From Mesorhizobium sp. (lineage in GTDB: Bacteria > Pseudomonadota > Alphaproteobacteria > Rhizobiales > Rhizobiaceae): a stretch of 64,000 nucleotides of DNA. Positions 1-7,720 of the stretch are shown one piece after another (position 1 is the first letter of the stretch; every line of letters begins with the position of its first letter). A program made the translations under genes and the position numbers. The notes beneath the pieces are model-generated. The model was not told where the DNA came from, ran no database searches, and worked only from the letters and a program-made list of their open reading frames with translations. The stretch spans positions 1 to 64,000 of the forward strand of contig SAQG01000009.1 of assembly GCA_004020315.1 (NCBI GenBank). The letters are read 5' to 3'.

Positions 1-627
1 GGTGGTCGGGTTGCCGCTCGCGTCCAGTGCCCAGCCTTCTGGAATTCTCTTGCCGTCCTCGGCCGCCTTGCGGATGTTGACGAAAGCGGTGGCGCTCGAG
101 GACTGGTCGATCACCAGTGGCGCTCCGTCGGCGGCTGGCGCGGCGAAGGACATCGGGTTGGTGCAATAGACCGGCTTGACCGAGCCAGAGCCGGCAAGCA
201 CGGCCGGTCCGTTGGTCGCGGCGAAGGACACCAGCCCCTGCGCGGCCAGCCGCCCGGTGAAATAGCCGAGCGCGCCGCATGTATAGGCGTTCTTCTGCGA
301 AAAAATGGCAACGCCGAACAGGCGCGCCGCCTTGGCGAGATCGCCGATAGTGCGGTCGAAGCCGGTATGCGCCAGACCGCCGCGCGCGTCGGAGAGATAG
401 ATCGCCAAAGCCGGCCTGGTGATGACCGGCTCGGCCTTGCCGTCGATGCGGCCGGCCTCCAGCGCTTCGAGATAGTCGATGAAATGCGACAGTCCGACTG
501 TCGACAGACCTTCTGCCTCGGCCGCTACGATGGAGGCTGCGAGCGACTGCGCCGCTTCTTCATTGGCGCCGGCGCCGAGCGCCGCCATCCGGCACAGCCC
601 TGTCGCCTGCTCGAGACTGAGTTGCAT
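1..627 (-). CDS. Ldh family (malate/L-lactate dehydrogenase type 2) oxidoreductase, partial
   Basis: N-terminal 209 codons of a protein that runs off the left edge. The start ATG is at 627. The translation shows the pattern of the NAD(P)H-dependent Ldh2/YlbC/Delta1-piperideine-2-carboxylate reductase family: an N-terminal helical segment rich in Ala/Glu, a stretch around residues 45-55 (GLSTVGLSHFIDYL), and a later NPMSFAAP segment typical of the cofactor-binding core. The family reduces 2-oxo acids or cyclic imines in the cytoplasm. It lies downstream of, and on the same strand as, an amino-acid ABC transporter, so it may act on the imported compound or a keto/imine product. The exact substrate cannot be read from the sequence. 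Family call fairly sure. Confidence 0.75.
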   Translation of the reverse strand, partial: MQLSLEQATGLCRMAALGAGANEEAAQSLAASIVAAEAEGLSTVGLSHFIDYLEALEAGRIDGKAEPVITRPALAIYLSDARGGLAHTGFDRTIGDLAKAARLFGVAIFSQKNAYTCGALGYFTGRLAAQGLVSFAATNGPAVLAGSGSVKPVYCTNPMSFAAPAADGAPLVIDQSSSATAFVNIRKAAEDGKRIPEGWALDASGNPTT

Positions 628-645
628 CTTAGCTGCCCTAAAGTT

Positions 646-699
646 CTAGCGAATAGCGAGTAGCGAGTAGGGGAAATCGGCGAACTATTCGCTACTCCT
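646..699 (-). repeat. Small inverted repeat between permease and Ldh gene
   Basis: The arms GCGAATAG (near 650) and CTATTCGC (near 688) can pair across a spacer that also carries two tandem GCGAGTAG-like units. It sits in the short gap after the permease gene. It could be a processing or weak termination hairpin, but there is no clear T-run. Low confidence as a functional element. Confidence 0.3.
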
Positions 700-1504
700 A
701 ACCAATCTTGTTCGGAATCCGCGCCTCGATCTTGCCGAGGGCGAAGACCAGGATGCCGGTGATCGCCATATAGATCAACGCCAGGAGCAGCAAGGGTTCA
801 TAGGTGAGGAAAGTGCTCTGCCGCACCTTTGACGAGACGGCGAATATGTCGATCACGCTGATGGTCGCCACCAGCGGCGTCGATTTCAGCTGCAGCACGG
901 TTTCGCCGGTCAGCGTCGGCAGCGCCCGGTAGAAGGCTTGCGGCAGCCAGATCCGCCGGAGGATTTTCCAGCGGCTCATGCCGAAGGCACGCGCCGCTTC
1001 CAACTGTCCTTTCGGCACCCCGGCAAAGGCACCCCGCATCACTTCCCCCTCGTAGCCGGCGAAGGACAAGGTCAGCGCCAGGACGCCATAGGGCCACGCT
1101 TGCCTGAGATAAGGCCACATCCAGGACTCGCGAATCCATGGATACTGCGGAAACAGCGAGCCGAGCCCATAGTAGAGCAGCCAGAGCTGCAGCAGCAGCG
1201 GCGTTCCCCTGATGACGGTGCAGAAGGCCTTTGCAGGCGCCGCAAGCCAGAAAGGGCCGGCAGCCTGCGCCAGCCCGAGCGGCACGGCGAGCAGGAAGCC
1301 CAGCGTGCAGGTGACGGCGAGAATCCAGAGCGTGCGCCAGAGGCCGACAAGCGCCATTTCGTAATATTGCGGCAGCCAATCCCAGCGCATGAAGAAGGCG
1401 GCCGCGAAAACCAGCGCCAGCGCTATCAGGACCAGAACGATGCGGTGCGGCTGCAGCCACAGCGACGCTCGCGCAACATTGATGATGATCGCTTCGCCGG
1501 CCAT
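698..1504 (-). CDS. Polar amino-acid ABC transporter permease (HisM/ArtM type)
   Basis: 268 residues, inner-membrane permease of a polar amino-acid uptake system. The hydrophobic segments near residues 21-40, 51-80, 100-118, 137-150 and 236-256 and the EAA loop at 169-193 (EAARAFGMSRWKILRRIWLP) are those of the HisMQ/His-Glu-Gln-Arg-opine family, which forms a heterodimer with the neighbouring permease and docks on the ATPase. The ATG start (1502-1504) shares one base with the stop codon of the upstream permease gene, implying translational coupling. A longer open frame exists upstream but overlaps that gene and is not needed. Substrate is unproven; the neighbours suggest arginine or a guanidino compound. 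Confidence 0.9.
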   Translation of the reverse strand: MAGEAIIINVARASLWLQPHRIVLVLIALALVFAAAFFMRWDWLPQYYEMALVGLWRTLWILAVTCTLGFLLAVPLGLAQAAGPFWLAAPAKAFCTVIRGTPLLLQLWLLYYGLGSLFPQYPWIRESWMWPYLRQAWPYGVLALTLSFAGYEGEVMRGAFAGVPKGQLEAARAFGMSRWKILRRIWLPQAFYRALPTLTGETVLQLKSTPLVATISVIDIFAVSSKVRQSTFLTYEPLLLLALIYMAITGILVFALGKIEARIPNKIG

Positions 1505-2226
1505 CAACGCGCCTCCTTGAGGGAGGGCATGCCGCGCCGAGCCCGGAGTTCGATGCGGCCGATGATCAGATTGGAGACCAGCGTCAACAGGAGATAGATC
1601 ACGCCTGCGGCGAGGAAGAATGTAAGATAGGCTTTGGTTACGCCCGCCGCTTGCCGCGTCGCCAATGTCAGTTCGAAGAAGCCGACGACCGCGAGCAGGG
1701 CGGTGTCCTTGGTGGCGATCAGCCAGAGATTGGCAAGGCCGGGTATGGCGAAGGGCAGCATCGCCGGCAGCGTGATGCGTCGCAGAAGGAGGCCCGGAGA
1801 CATGCCATAGGCGCGCGCGGCTTCGATCTGGCCTTGCGGAATGGCAAGGATCGCGCCGCGGATCACCTCGGTCGAATAGGCACCCTGGACGAAGCCGAGC
1901 ACGGCAATGCCGGCCACCAGCCCGCTGATATCGATGCGCTGATATCCCATTGCCGTCAGCAGCTGGTTGATCAAATCGGTGCCGGCATAATAGAGCAGCA
2001 GGATCAGCACCAGCTCCGGCACGGCGCGGACGATCGTCGTGTAGACTGCCAGCAGATCGCGCACCACGGGCCCGCCGTAGAGCTTGCCATACGCACCGCA
2101 AATGCCGATCACGAGGCCGAGACCGAATGCCCCGGCGGCGATCTCGACCGAGTGGAGCAGTCCGACCAGAAGCGTTCCGCCCCAGCCAGGCGGCGTCGGC
2201 GAAAGCAGTTCGATGATGCGGGCCAC
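1504..2226 (-). CDS. Polar amino-acid ABC transporter permease (HisQ/ArtQ type)
   Basis: 240 residues, the second permease of the transporter. It shows an EAA loop at 135-157 (EAARAYGMSPGLLLRRITLP) and about five membrane segments (near 22-45, 57-82, 100-118, 157-180 and 195-222). The N-terminus begins with a short amphipathic stretch, then GTLLVGLLHSVEIA, typical of HisQ proteins. Its stop overlaps the start of the next permease by one base. It lies 159 bp downstream of the binding-protein gene, with a GC-rich hairpin between them. Expected location is the inner membrane. Confidence 0.9.
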   Translation of the reverse strand: MARIIELLSPTPPGWGGTLLVGLLHSVEIAAGAFGLGLVIGICGAYGKLYGGPVVRDLLAVYTTIVRAVPELVLILLLYYAGTDLINQLLTAMGYQRIDISGLVAGIAVLGFVQGAYSTEVIRGAILAIPQGQIEAARAYGMSPGLLLRRITLPAMLPFAIPGLANLWLIATKDTALLAVVGFFELTLATRQAAGVTKAYLTFFLAAGVIYLLLTLVSNLIIGRIELRARRGMPSLKEAR

Positions 2227-2335
2227 AGAGGCCGGTAGAAATGCGTCGATCAGCGTCGCCCCCGAATTGCTCGCGCCAAAACCGCCGGCGATGCCGTCAG
2301 CGGAAAGCTTGCGTGGGTGGATTTCGACGAAGCCA

Positions 2336-2360
2336 CACGGCGCGCTTTCCGCGCCGCGTG
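2336..2360 (-). terminator. GC-rich hairpin between binding protein and permease genes
   Basis: CACGGCGCG and CGCGCCGCGTG can pair with one bulged base around a CTTTC loop. There is no T-run, so it is more likely a transcript-stabilising or attenuating hairpin of the kind found after binding-protein genes (as in malE-malF) than a full terminator. It would allow more binding protein than permease to be made. Confidence 0.45.
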
Positions 2361-2385
2361 GTTATTCGCTCAGGGATGCACGCCG

Positions 2386-3180
2386 TCAGTTCGACTGTGT
2401 GTCGTCGCCATAGATGTCGAAATCGAAGTATTTCTTCGAAATCTCGTCATATTTGCCGTTGGCACGGATCGCCTTGATGCCGGCGTTGATCTTCTCCTTC
2501 AGCTCGGTGTCTTCCTTGCGGACACCGGCGCCGACGCCGGGCCCGAGGATTGCCAGATCCGGCGCGACCGTGCCCTTCAGATCGCAGCATTGCTTGCCCT
2601 GGTCCGATTTCAGGAACGCATCGAGCGCAATGGAATCAGCCTGCACAGCATCAACGCGGCCGGCGGCAAGATCCTGATTGGCTTCGTCCTGGGTCTGATA
2701 TTCCTTGATTTCCGCGGCTTCCGTGAAGTGCTTCTTGACGTAGTCGGCATGCACGGTCGAAACTTGCACGCCGATGATTTTGCCCTTGAGATCTTCCGGG
2801 GTAGCGCCGAACTTCTGGTCCTTCGGTCCGATGATGGCTGTCGGGGTGTTGTAATATTTGTCGGAGAAGTCGATCGTCTTCTTGCGCTCGTCGGTGATCG
2901 ACATGGAACTGGCGATGACGTCGATCTTCTTGGTCGTCAGCGCCGGGATGATGCCGTCCCAGGCGACGGGGGTGATGACGCAATCGAGTTTCTGGTCCGC
3001 GCAGACTGCGTCGATGAACTCGATCTCCCAGCCGACCCATTTGCCCGAGGCATCCGGCGAGGTGAAGGGCGGATAGGGTTCGGCAGCGACGCCGACCTTG
3101 ACCGGCTCGGCCTTGGCGACGCCCATCGCGGCAACGCCGAGCAGAAGCGCTGCGGCCAATGTCTTAAGGACGGTCTTCAT
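2386..3180 (-). CDS. Periplasmic amino-acid-binding protein of the ABC transporter
   Basis: 264 residues. The Sec signal peptide is MKTVLKTLAAALLLGVAAMGVAKA (residues 1-24). The mature part opens VKVGVAAEPYPPFTSPDASGKWVGWEIEFIDAV, the classic start of the SBP_bac_3 family (ArtJ/HisJ/lysine-arginine-ornithine binding proteins). It contains WDGIIPAL, KKIDVIASSMSITDERKKTIDFS and DLKGKIIGVQ, all family hallmarks. The start at 3180 was chosen over an 18-residue longer frame because GGGAG lies 8 bases upstream and it gives a clean signal peptide. It lies 50 bp downstream of the ATPase gene. It binds the substrate in the periplasm and delivers it to the two permeases. A polar or basic amino acid is the likely ligand. 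Confidence 0.92.
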   Translation of the reverse strand: MKTVLKTLAAALLLGVAAMGVAKAEPVKVGVAAEPYPPFTSPDASGKWVGWEIEFIDAVCADQKLDCVITPVAWDGIIPALTTKKIDVIASSMSITDERKKTIDFSDKYYNTPTAIIGPKDQKFGATPEDLKGKIIGVQVSTVHADYVKKHFTEAAEIKEYQTQDEANQDLAAGRVDAVQADSIALDAFLKSDQGKQCCDLKGTVAPDLAILGPGVGAGVRKEDTELKEKINAGIKAIRANGKYDEISKKYFDFDIYGDDTQSN

Positions 3181-3230
3181 TTCAATAACTCCCAGTTTGT
3201 TGTTGTTCCCGTTTTTCCATCCGCCTCGGC

Positions 3231-4046
3231 TCAACCGATGTTGCGGATGAATTGCTTCAGCCTTTCGGACTTGGGAGCGCCGAAGATCTGCTCCGGCGGC
3301 CCTTCTTCCTCGACCAGCCCGTTGTGGAGGTAGACGACATGCGACGCGACCTCGCGGGCGAACTTCATCTCGTGGGTGACCAGCACCATGGTGCGGCCTT
3401 CGCGCGCGAGATCGCCGATCACCTTCAGCACCTCACCGATCAGTTCCGGGTCGAGCGCCGAGGTCGGCTCGTCGAACAGCATGACGCGCGGATTGATGGC
3501 CAGCGCCCGGGCGATGGCCGCACGCTGCTGCTGGCCGCCCGACAGATAGGCCGGATAGACATCGCGCTTTTCGGCCAGACCGACGCGCTCGAGCAGCTTT
3601 TCGGCCTCGGCGATCGCCACGTCGCGCTTGACGCCCAGAACATGCACCGGAACCTCGATGACGTTCTCGATCAGCGTCATGTGGCTCCACAAATTGAAAT
3701 TCTGGAAGACCATGCCAAGCTTGGAGCGGATGCGCTCGATCTGCTTGCGGTCGGCGGGAACGGTGTGGCCGTGGCTGTCGGCCTTCATCCGGATCTCCTC
3801 GCCATTGACGCGGACGATCCCGCTGGTCGGGTTCTCCAGGCAATTGATGCAGCGCAGCAGGGTCGACTTGCCCGAGCCGCTGCCGCCAATGATAGCGATG
3901 ACCTCGCCGTCGCGCGCCGACAGCGAAACGCCCTTCAGCACATGCAATTCGCCGAATCTTTTATGCAGGTTCTCGACATGGATGGCTTCGGCGGCGTCGT
4001 TCTGCGCCGTGTACTTCAGGGCGGGGGCCGTGCCTTGCGCTATCAC
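3231..4046 (-). CDS. Polar amino-acid ABC transporter ATP-binding protein (HisP type)
   Basis: 271 residues starting at a GTG (4044-4046). Walker A GGSGSGKS is at 54-61, the Q-loop VFQNFNLW at 113-120, the signature LSGGQQQR at 168-175, Walker B VMLFDEP at 188-194, and a switch histidine in VLVTHEMKF. The sequence is full length for HisP/GlnQ proteins, with a roughly 20-residue N-terminal extension before the first strand. It powers the transporter encoded downstream and is the first gene of the leftward operon. There is no strong Shine-Dalgarno at the GTG, so the start could be a few codons off. Confidence 0.93.
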   Translation of the reverse strand: MIAQGTAPALKYTAQNDAAEAIHVENLHKRFGELHVLKGVSLSARDGEVIAIIGGSGSGKSTLLRCINCLENPTSGIVRVNGEEIRMKADSHGHTVPADRKQIERIRSKLGMVFQNFNLWSHMTLIENVIEVPVHVLGVKRDVAIAEAEKLLERVGLAEKRDVYPAYLSGGQQQRAAIARALAINPRVMLFDEPTSALDPELIGEVLKVIGDLAREGRTMVLVTHEMKFAREVASHVVYLHNGLVEEEGPPEQIFGAPKSERLKQFIRNIG

Positions 4047-4132
4047 CTTTGGGGTGCCTCACGAAGTGGCTGGACCCGCCGCTGCTGGAATTTTTTACCC
4101 ATTACCATCACTGGACAGACTTCTCATTCTCA

Positions 4133-4161
4133 AGATGGACCGTTCCGCTTGCCTCCGTCAA
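4133..4161 (-). promoter_or_regulatory. Possible sigma-70-type promoter for the ABC transporter operon
   Basis: On the minus strand TTGACG (4156-4161) and CCATCT (4133-4138) are separated by 17 bases, about 90 bp upstream of the ATPase start, within the divergent gap 4047-4234. The -35 is good, the -10 weak. The repeated GGACCATT/GGACCGTT near 4138 and 4173 could be operator half-sites. Unproven. Confidence 0.3.
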
Positions 4162-4234
4162 CCATGCTTTTTGGACCATTGATCGCGGCTCGCTGAGTGG
4201 CTATTGGCTGGATGGGATATTTCAGGAGCACTTG

Positions 4235-5110
4235 GTGGGTAAAGCATACGGGTCGCAGTCCATGGCCGGGCCGCTGCAGCGCGTGCTGATGCGGTCCGCC
4301 GCAAGCGCCATGCACCGCGCCAAAGCATCGGAATGGCACTATGGCCCGGGCTTCGATCCGCAAAAGGCCGCTGCCCAGTATGAGGCGCTGACGATGCTGG
4401 TTTTGGCATCCGGCGCCGAGATCGAATGGCTGACCGACGCCGATGACGGGCTTGCCGATTCCGTCTTCACGCACGATCCTTCGTTGATGACCGACCACGG
4501 CGCCATCATCCTTGCTATGGGCAAGGCGCTGCGCCGGGCCGAGCCCGGCCTGCACGAGGCGGCCTACAGGCGCATGGAGGTGCCTATCCTAGGCCGCATC
4601 GAGCATCCCGGACAGGTCGAGGGCGGCGATTGCGTCTGGGTGGATTCACGGACGCTGGCCGTCGGCCGCGGCGTGCGCACCAACCAGGACGGTATTCAGC
4701 AACTCGCCAACCTGCTCACACCCAAGGGTATCCAGGTCTATGGTTACGACTTGCCGCTCTGGCATGGCGAGGAGGCCTGCCTGCATCTGATGTCGGTGAT
4801 CAGTCCGCTCGCCGACGATCTGGCGCTGGTCTATGCCCCGCTTTTGCCGGCTGCCTTCTACCAGATGCTGCGGGCGCGCGGCATGCGGCTGGTCGAGGGC
4901 GACGCCGAGGAGTTCTTCGCCTCCAACGGCCTCAGCCTCAATGTGCTGCCGACCGCGCCGCGCGACGTGATCGCCGTTGCCGGCTTCCCGAAGACGGCGG
5001 CGGCCATGGCGGCCGCCGGCTGCAGGATTTCGACCTTCGAGGCGGATGCGCTGTGCATCGCCTGCGAGGGCGGCCCGACCTGCCTCACACGTCCGGTGCT
5101 CAGACAATGA
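4235..5110 (+). CDS. DDAH / arginine-deiminase-fold amidinohydrolase
   Basis: 291 residues from the GTG at 4235, chosen because AGGAG (4224-4228) stands six bases upstream and the family typically begins KAYGSQSM. It carries the guanidine-hydrolase landmarks: FTHDPSL (79-85), EGGD (129-132), the catalytic His184 in ACLHLMS, and the nucleophile Cys283 in GGPTCLTRP. The family hydrolyses the guanidinium group of arginine, methylated arginines or related compounds through a Cys adduct (dimethylargininase, arginine deiminase). The ATGA overlap with the AruI-like gene and the divergent amino-acid transporter suggest a catabolic unit for an arginine derivative. True substrate unknown. Confidence 0.85.
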   Translation: MGKAYGSQSMAGPLQRVLMRSAASAMHRAKASEWHYGPGFDPQKAAAQYEALTMLVLASGAEIEWLTDADDGLADSVFTHDPSLMTDHGAIILAMGKALRRAEPGLHEAAYRRMEVPILGRIEHPGQVEGGDCVWVDSRTLAVGRGVRTNQDGIQQLANLLTPKGIQVYGYDLPLWHGEEACLHLMSVISPLADDLALVYAPLLPAAFYQMLRARGMRLVEGDAEEFFASNGLSLNVLPTAPRDVIAVAGFPKTAAAMAAAGCRISTFEADALCIACEGGPTCLTRPVLRQ

Positions 5111-6687
5111 CGACAGTCGGCGAAGCGCTCATCACCTTGCTCGAAGCCCATGATGTCGACACGGTCTTCGGCATTCCGGGTGTGCATACGGTCGAACTTT
5201 ATCGCGGGCTGGCGCGCTCGAAGATTCGCCACGTTACCCCGCGCCATGAGCAGGGCGCCGGCTTCATGGCCGACGGTTATGCGCGCGCCAGCGGCAAGCC
5301 CGGCGTCGCCTTCGTCATCACCGGACCGGGGCTGACCAACACCATCACCGCCATGGGTCAGGCCCGTGCCGATTCGGTTCCGATGCTGGTGATCTCGGGC
5401 GTCAACGCCACGCCGACGCTGGGCAAGGGCCTCGGCCACCTGCACGAACTGCCTGACCAGCGCGGCATGATGGAAAGGGTCGCGCTGTTTTCGCATCGGG
5501 TCACCGACGCCGACGAACTGCCGGGCGTCCTTGCCCGCGCCTTCGCAATGTTTTCGTCATCGCGCCCCGGTCCTGTCCATATCGAGATCCCAACCGATAT
5601 CATGGTCAAGCCGGCCGACGGCGTCGCGGCTTTGCTGAGGAATGTCGCGCCGCCCGAACCGGATGCTGCAGCAATAACAGAGGCGGCAAGGCTTTGCGCG
5701 GCTGCCCGCCGCCCGCTGATCCTTGCCGGCGGCGGCGCCAAAAGAGCCGAAGCACCGTTGCAGCGCCTTGCCGAAAGGCTGGGAGCGCCGGTTGTCCAGA
5801 CAGCCAATGCCCGCGGCCTGCTGCATCGCCATCCGCTCGGCGTGCCGGCCAGCCCCAGTCTGAAGGCGGTGCGCGCGCTGATGGCGGAGGCCGACCTGGT
5901 GATCGCCGCCGGCACCGAGTTCGGTCCAACCGACTACGACGGATATAGCGACGGCGGCTTTGTCCTGCCGCCCAATCTGATCCGCATCGACATCGGCGCC
6001 GACCAGCTTGCCCGCCGGCCGGCCCGGATTTCGATCCATGCCGATTGCGGCGTAGCACTCGAGGCACTGCTTGCCGAAGTCGGCACGGGCCAGACGCCAT
6101 CGGGCGACGGCCCGGCTCGCGCCGCTGCGACAAGGCAAGCGGCCTTTGCCGAAATGGCCCCGGCCCTCCAGGCGCAAACGCGCGCCGTCGAGGCGATCCG
6201 CGATGCATTGCCGCGCTCGATCATCGTCGGCGATTCGACCCAGCCGATCTATGCCGCCAACCTCTATTACGACCACGATCGCCCTGGCGGCTGGTTTAAC
6301 GCCGCCACCGGCTTCGGTGCGCTCGGCTATGGCCCGCCGGCGGCGATCGGTGCGGCCCTTGCTGTGCCTGATGCGCCGGTCGTTTGTCTCACCGGCGACG
6401 GTGGTTTCCAGTTCACGCTGCCGGAACTGGGCGCCGCCCTCGACGCTGCGGCACCGGTGATCTTCGTCGTCTGGAACAATCGCGGTTATCGCGAAATCGA
6501 AACCTCGATGCTCGACGTCGGCGTCGAGCCGGTCGGCGTCTCGCCTGCGCCGCCTGATTTCTGCAAGCTGGCCGAGGCCTATGGCATTGCCGCCGAGCGG
6601 CTCGCCGGCATCGGTGATCTGGCAGACGCACTCAAGCGCGCGCGGGCGACCGGACTGCCGTATGTCATCGAGATCACCGTCGATTGA
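5107..6687 (+). CDS. aruI: Thiamine-diphosphate decarboxylase, 5-guanidino-2-oxopentanoate decarboxylase (AruI) like
   Basis: 526 residues of the acetolactate-synthase-like ThDP family. The conserved cofactor-activating glutamate is Glu48 (RHEQGAGF), a central DHS-like domain runs about 190-330, and the ThDP motif runs from GDGG at 430 to NN at 457-458. Best recognised as 2-ketoarginine decarboxylase, which turns 5-guanidino-2-oxopentanoate into 4-guanidinobutanal and CO2 in the arginine transaminase pathway. It starts inside the stop codon of the amidinohydrolase gene (ATGA), so the two are coupled. The specific substrate is inferred from family resemblance and context; another 2-oxo acid is possible. 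No transaminase is seen in the window. Confidence 0.75.
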   Translation: MTTVGEALITLLEAHDVDTVFGIPGVHTVELYRGLARSKIRHVTPRHEQGAGFMADGYARASGKPGVAFVITGPGLTNTITAMGQARADSVPMLVISGVNATPTLGKGLGHLHELPDQRGMMERVALFSHRVTDADELPGVLARAFAMFSSSRPGPVHIEIPTDIMVKPADGVAALLRNVAPPEPDAAAITEAARLCAAARRPLILAGGGAKRAEAPLQRLAERLGAPVVQTANARGLLHRHPLGVPASPSLKAVRALMAEADLVIAAGTEFGPTDYDGYSDGGFVLPPNLIRIDIGADQLARRPARISIHADCGVALEALLAEVGTGQTPSGDGPARAAATRQAAFAEMAPALQAQTRAVEAIRDALPRSIIVGDSTQPIYAANLYYDHDRPGGWFNAATGFGALGYGPPAAIGAALAVPDAPVVCLTGDGGFQFTLPELGAALDAAAPVIFVVWNNRGYREIETSMLDVGVEPVGVSPAPPDFCKLAEAYGIAAERLAGIGDLADALKRARATGLPYVIEITVD

Positions 6688-6848
6688 GTGCTGTGGCAAC
6701 GTCTGCTTGGGGATGCGATCCTCGTCGGATCGCCGCCGGCTCGACGTGCGCAAACGACGCTGCGTCATCGAGATTTCTGTTGAGTGATTGTGCGAAAGGC
6801 GCGACCTTCGGCGGCGGTGCGGCATATGAGTGACTGGAGCGGTCGAAG

Positions 6849-7556
6849 ATGACGGATACACTGGACGGCAGGCATGTTGTGGTGACCGGCGGCACCGGGG
6901 CGCTCGGTGGCGCGGTTGTCGGCAAACTGCTGGAACAGGGCGCGGTCTGCCATGTGCCCAACGCCCATGCCGCCGCACCCGCGCATTTTCCCTTCCCGGC
7001 CCATGAGCGCGTCAGGCTGGCGCACAATGTCGATCTCGCCGACCCCGCCAAGGTCGATGCGTTCTATGCCAGCGTTACGGATTTGTGGGCATCCATCCAT
7101 CTGGCCGGCGGCTTCACCGCCGCGCCGGTCGAGAAGATCGAGCCCGCGTCCTTTGCCGAAATGATGGACACCAACGCGCGTACTACCTTCCTGTGCTGCC
7201 GCGCGGCGATACGCTCGATGCTTGAATCTTCCGTCTCGGGCCGCATCGTCAATGTCACGGCGCGCGCCGGGCTCGACCTGCGGCGCGGTTCCGGCATGGT
7301 CGCCTATGCCGCCAGCAAGGCGGCGGTCGCGGCAATGACGGTGGCGATGGCGGAAGAACTCAAGGGCAGGGGCATCCTGGTCAATGCGGTCGCGCCCTCC
7401 ACTCTCGATACACCGGCCACCCGGGCTGACATGCCCACCGCCGATTTCGGCAAATGGGTCAGCCTCGAAGCGGCTGCGGAGGCCATTGCCTACCTCGCTT
7501 CGCCGGCCAATCTGGCGATGAGCGGCACGCTGGTGCCGCTTTACGGCAGAGCCTGA
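6849..7556 (+). CDS. Short-chain dehydrogenase/reductase
   Basis: 235 residues with the classical SDR layout: cofactor motif TGGTGALG at 13-20, NVTARAGL carrying an atypical residue where the catalytic Ser usually sits, and the active-site YAASK. Cytoplasmic NAD(P)-dependent oxidoreductase of unknown substrate. It follows the decarboxylase by about 160 bp on the same strand and so could act on its aldehyde product, which is speculative. The start ATG is preceded by a purine-rich GGAGCGGTCGAAG. A bidirectional terminator lies about 90 bp downstream. Confidence 0.85.
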   Translation: MTDTLDGRHVVVTGGTGALGGAVVGKLLEQGAVCHVPNAHAAAPAHFPFPAHERVRLAHNVDLADPAKVDAFYASVTDLWASIHLAGGFTAAPVEKIEPASFAEMMDTNARTTFLCCRAAIRSMLESSVSGRIVNVTARAGLDLRRGSGMVAYAASKAAVAAMTVAMAEELKGRGILVNAVAPSTLDTPATRADMPTADFGKWVSLEAAAEAIAYLASPANLAMSGTLVPLYGRA

Positions 7557-7647
7557 TCGCTCTTTTTGTCGAGCGCGGATTTCCTAAAATCGGGTCTCGC
7601 CCCGGCCACGCCCGAGGCGTTTTGCGTCCGATGCTATGATCACGGTC

Positions 7648-7688
7648 AAACAAAAACCCCGCCGGATCGCTCCGGCGGGGTTTTGTTT
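7648..7688. terminator. Strong bidirectional rho-independent terminator
   Basis: A near-perfect stem in which AAACAAAA and CCCCGCCGGA pair with TCCGGCGGGG and TTTTGTTT around the tetraloop TCGC (7667-7670). It has A-runs on one side and T-runs on the other, so it works for both the rightward SDR gene and the leftward rpsA transcript that converge here. Confidence 0.93.
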
Positions 7689-7720
7689 ACAGGCCGCGTG
7701 AGGCGCGCGGCGTTGGTAGA

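Noticed and set aside
2317..3333. Long plus-strand open frame opposite the binding-protein gene
   Set aside because: Antisense shadow of a clear SBP_bac_3 gene; no domain, arises from GC codon bias.
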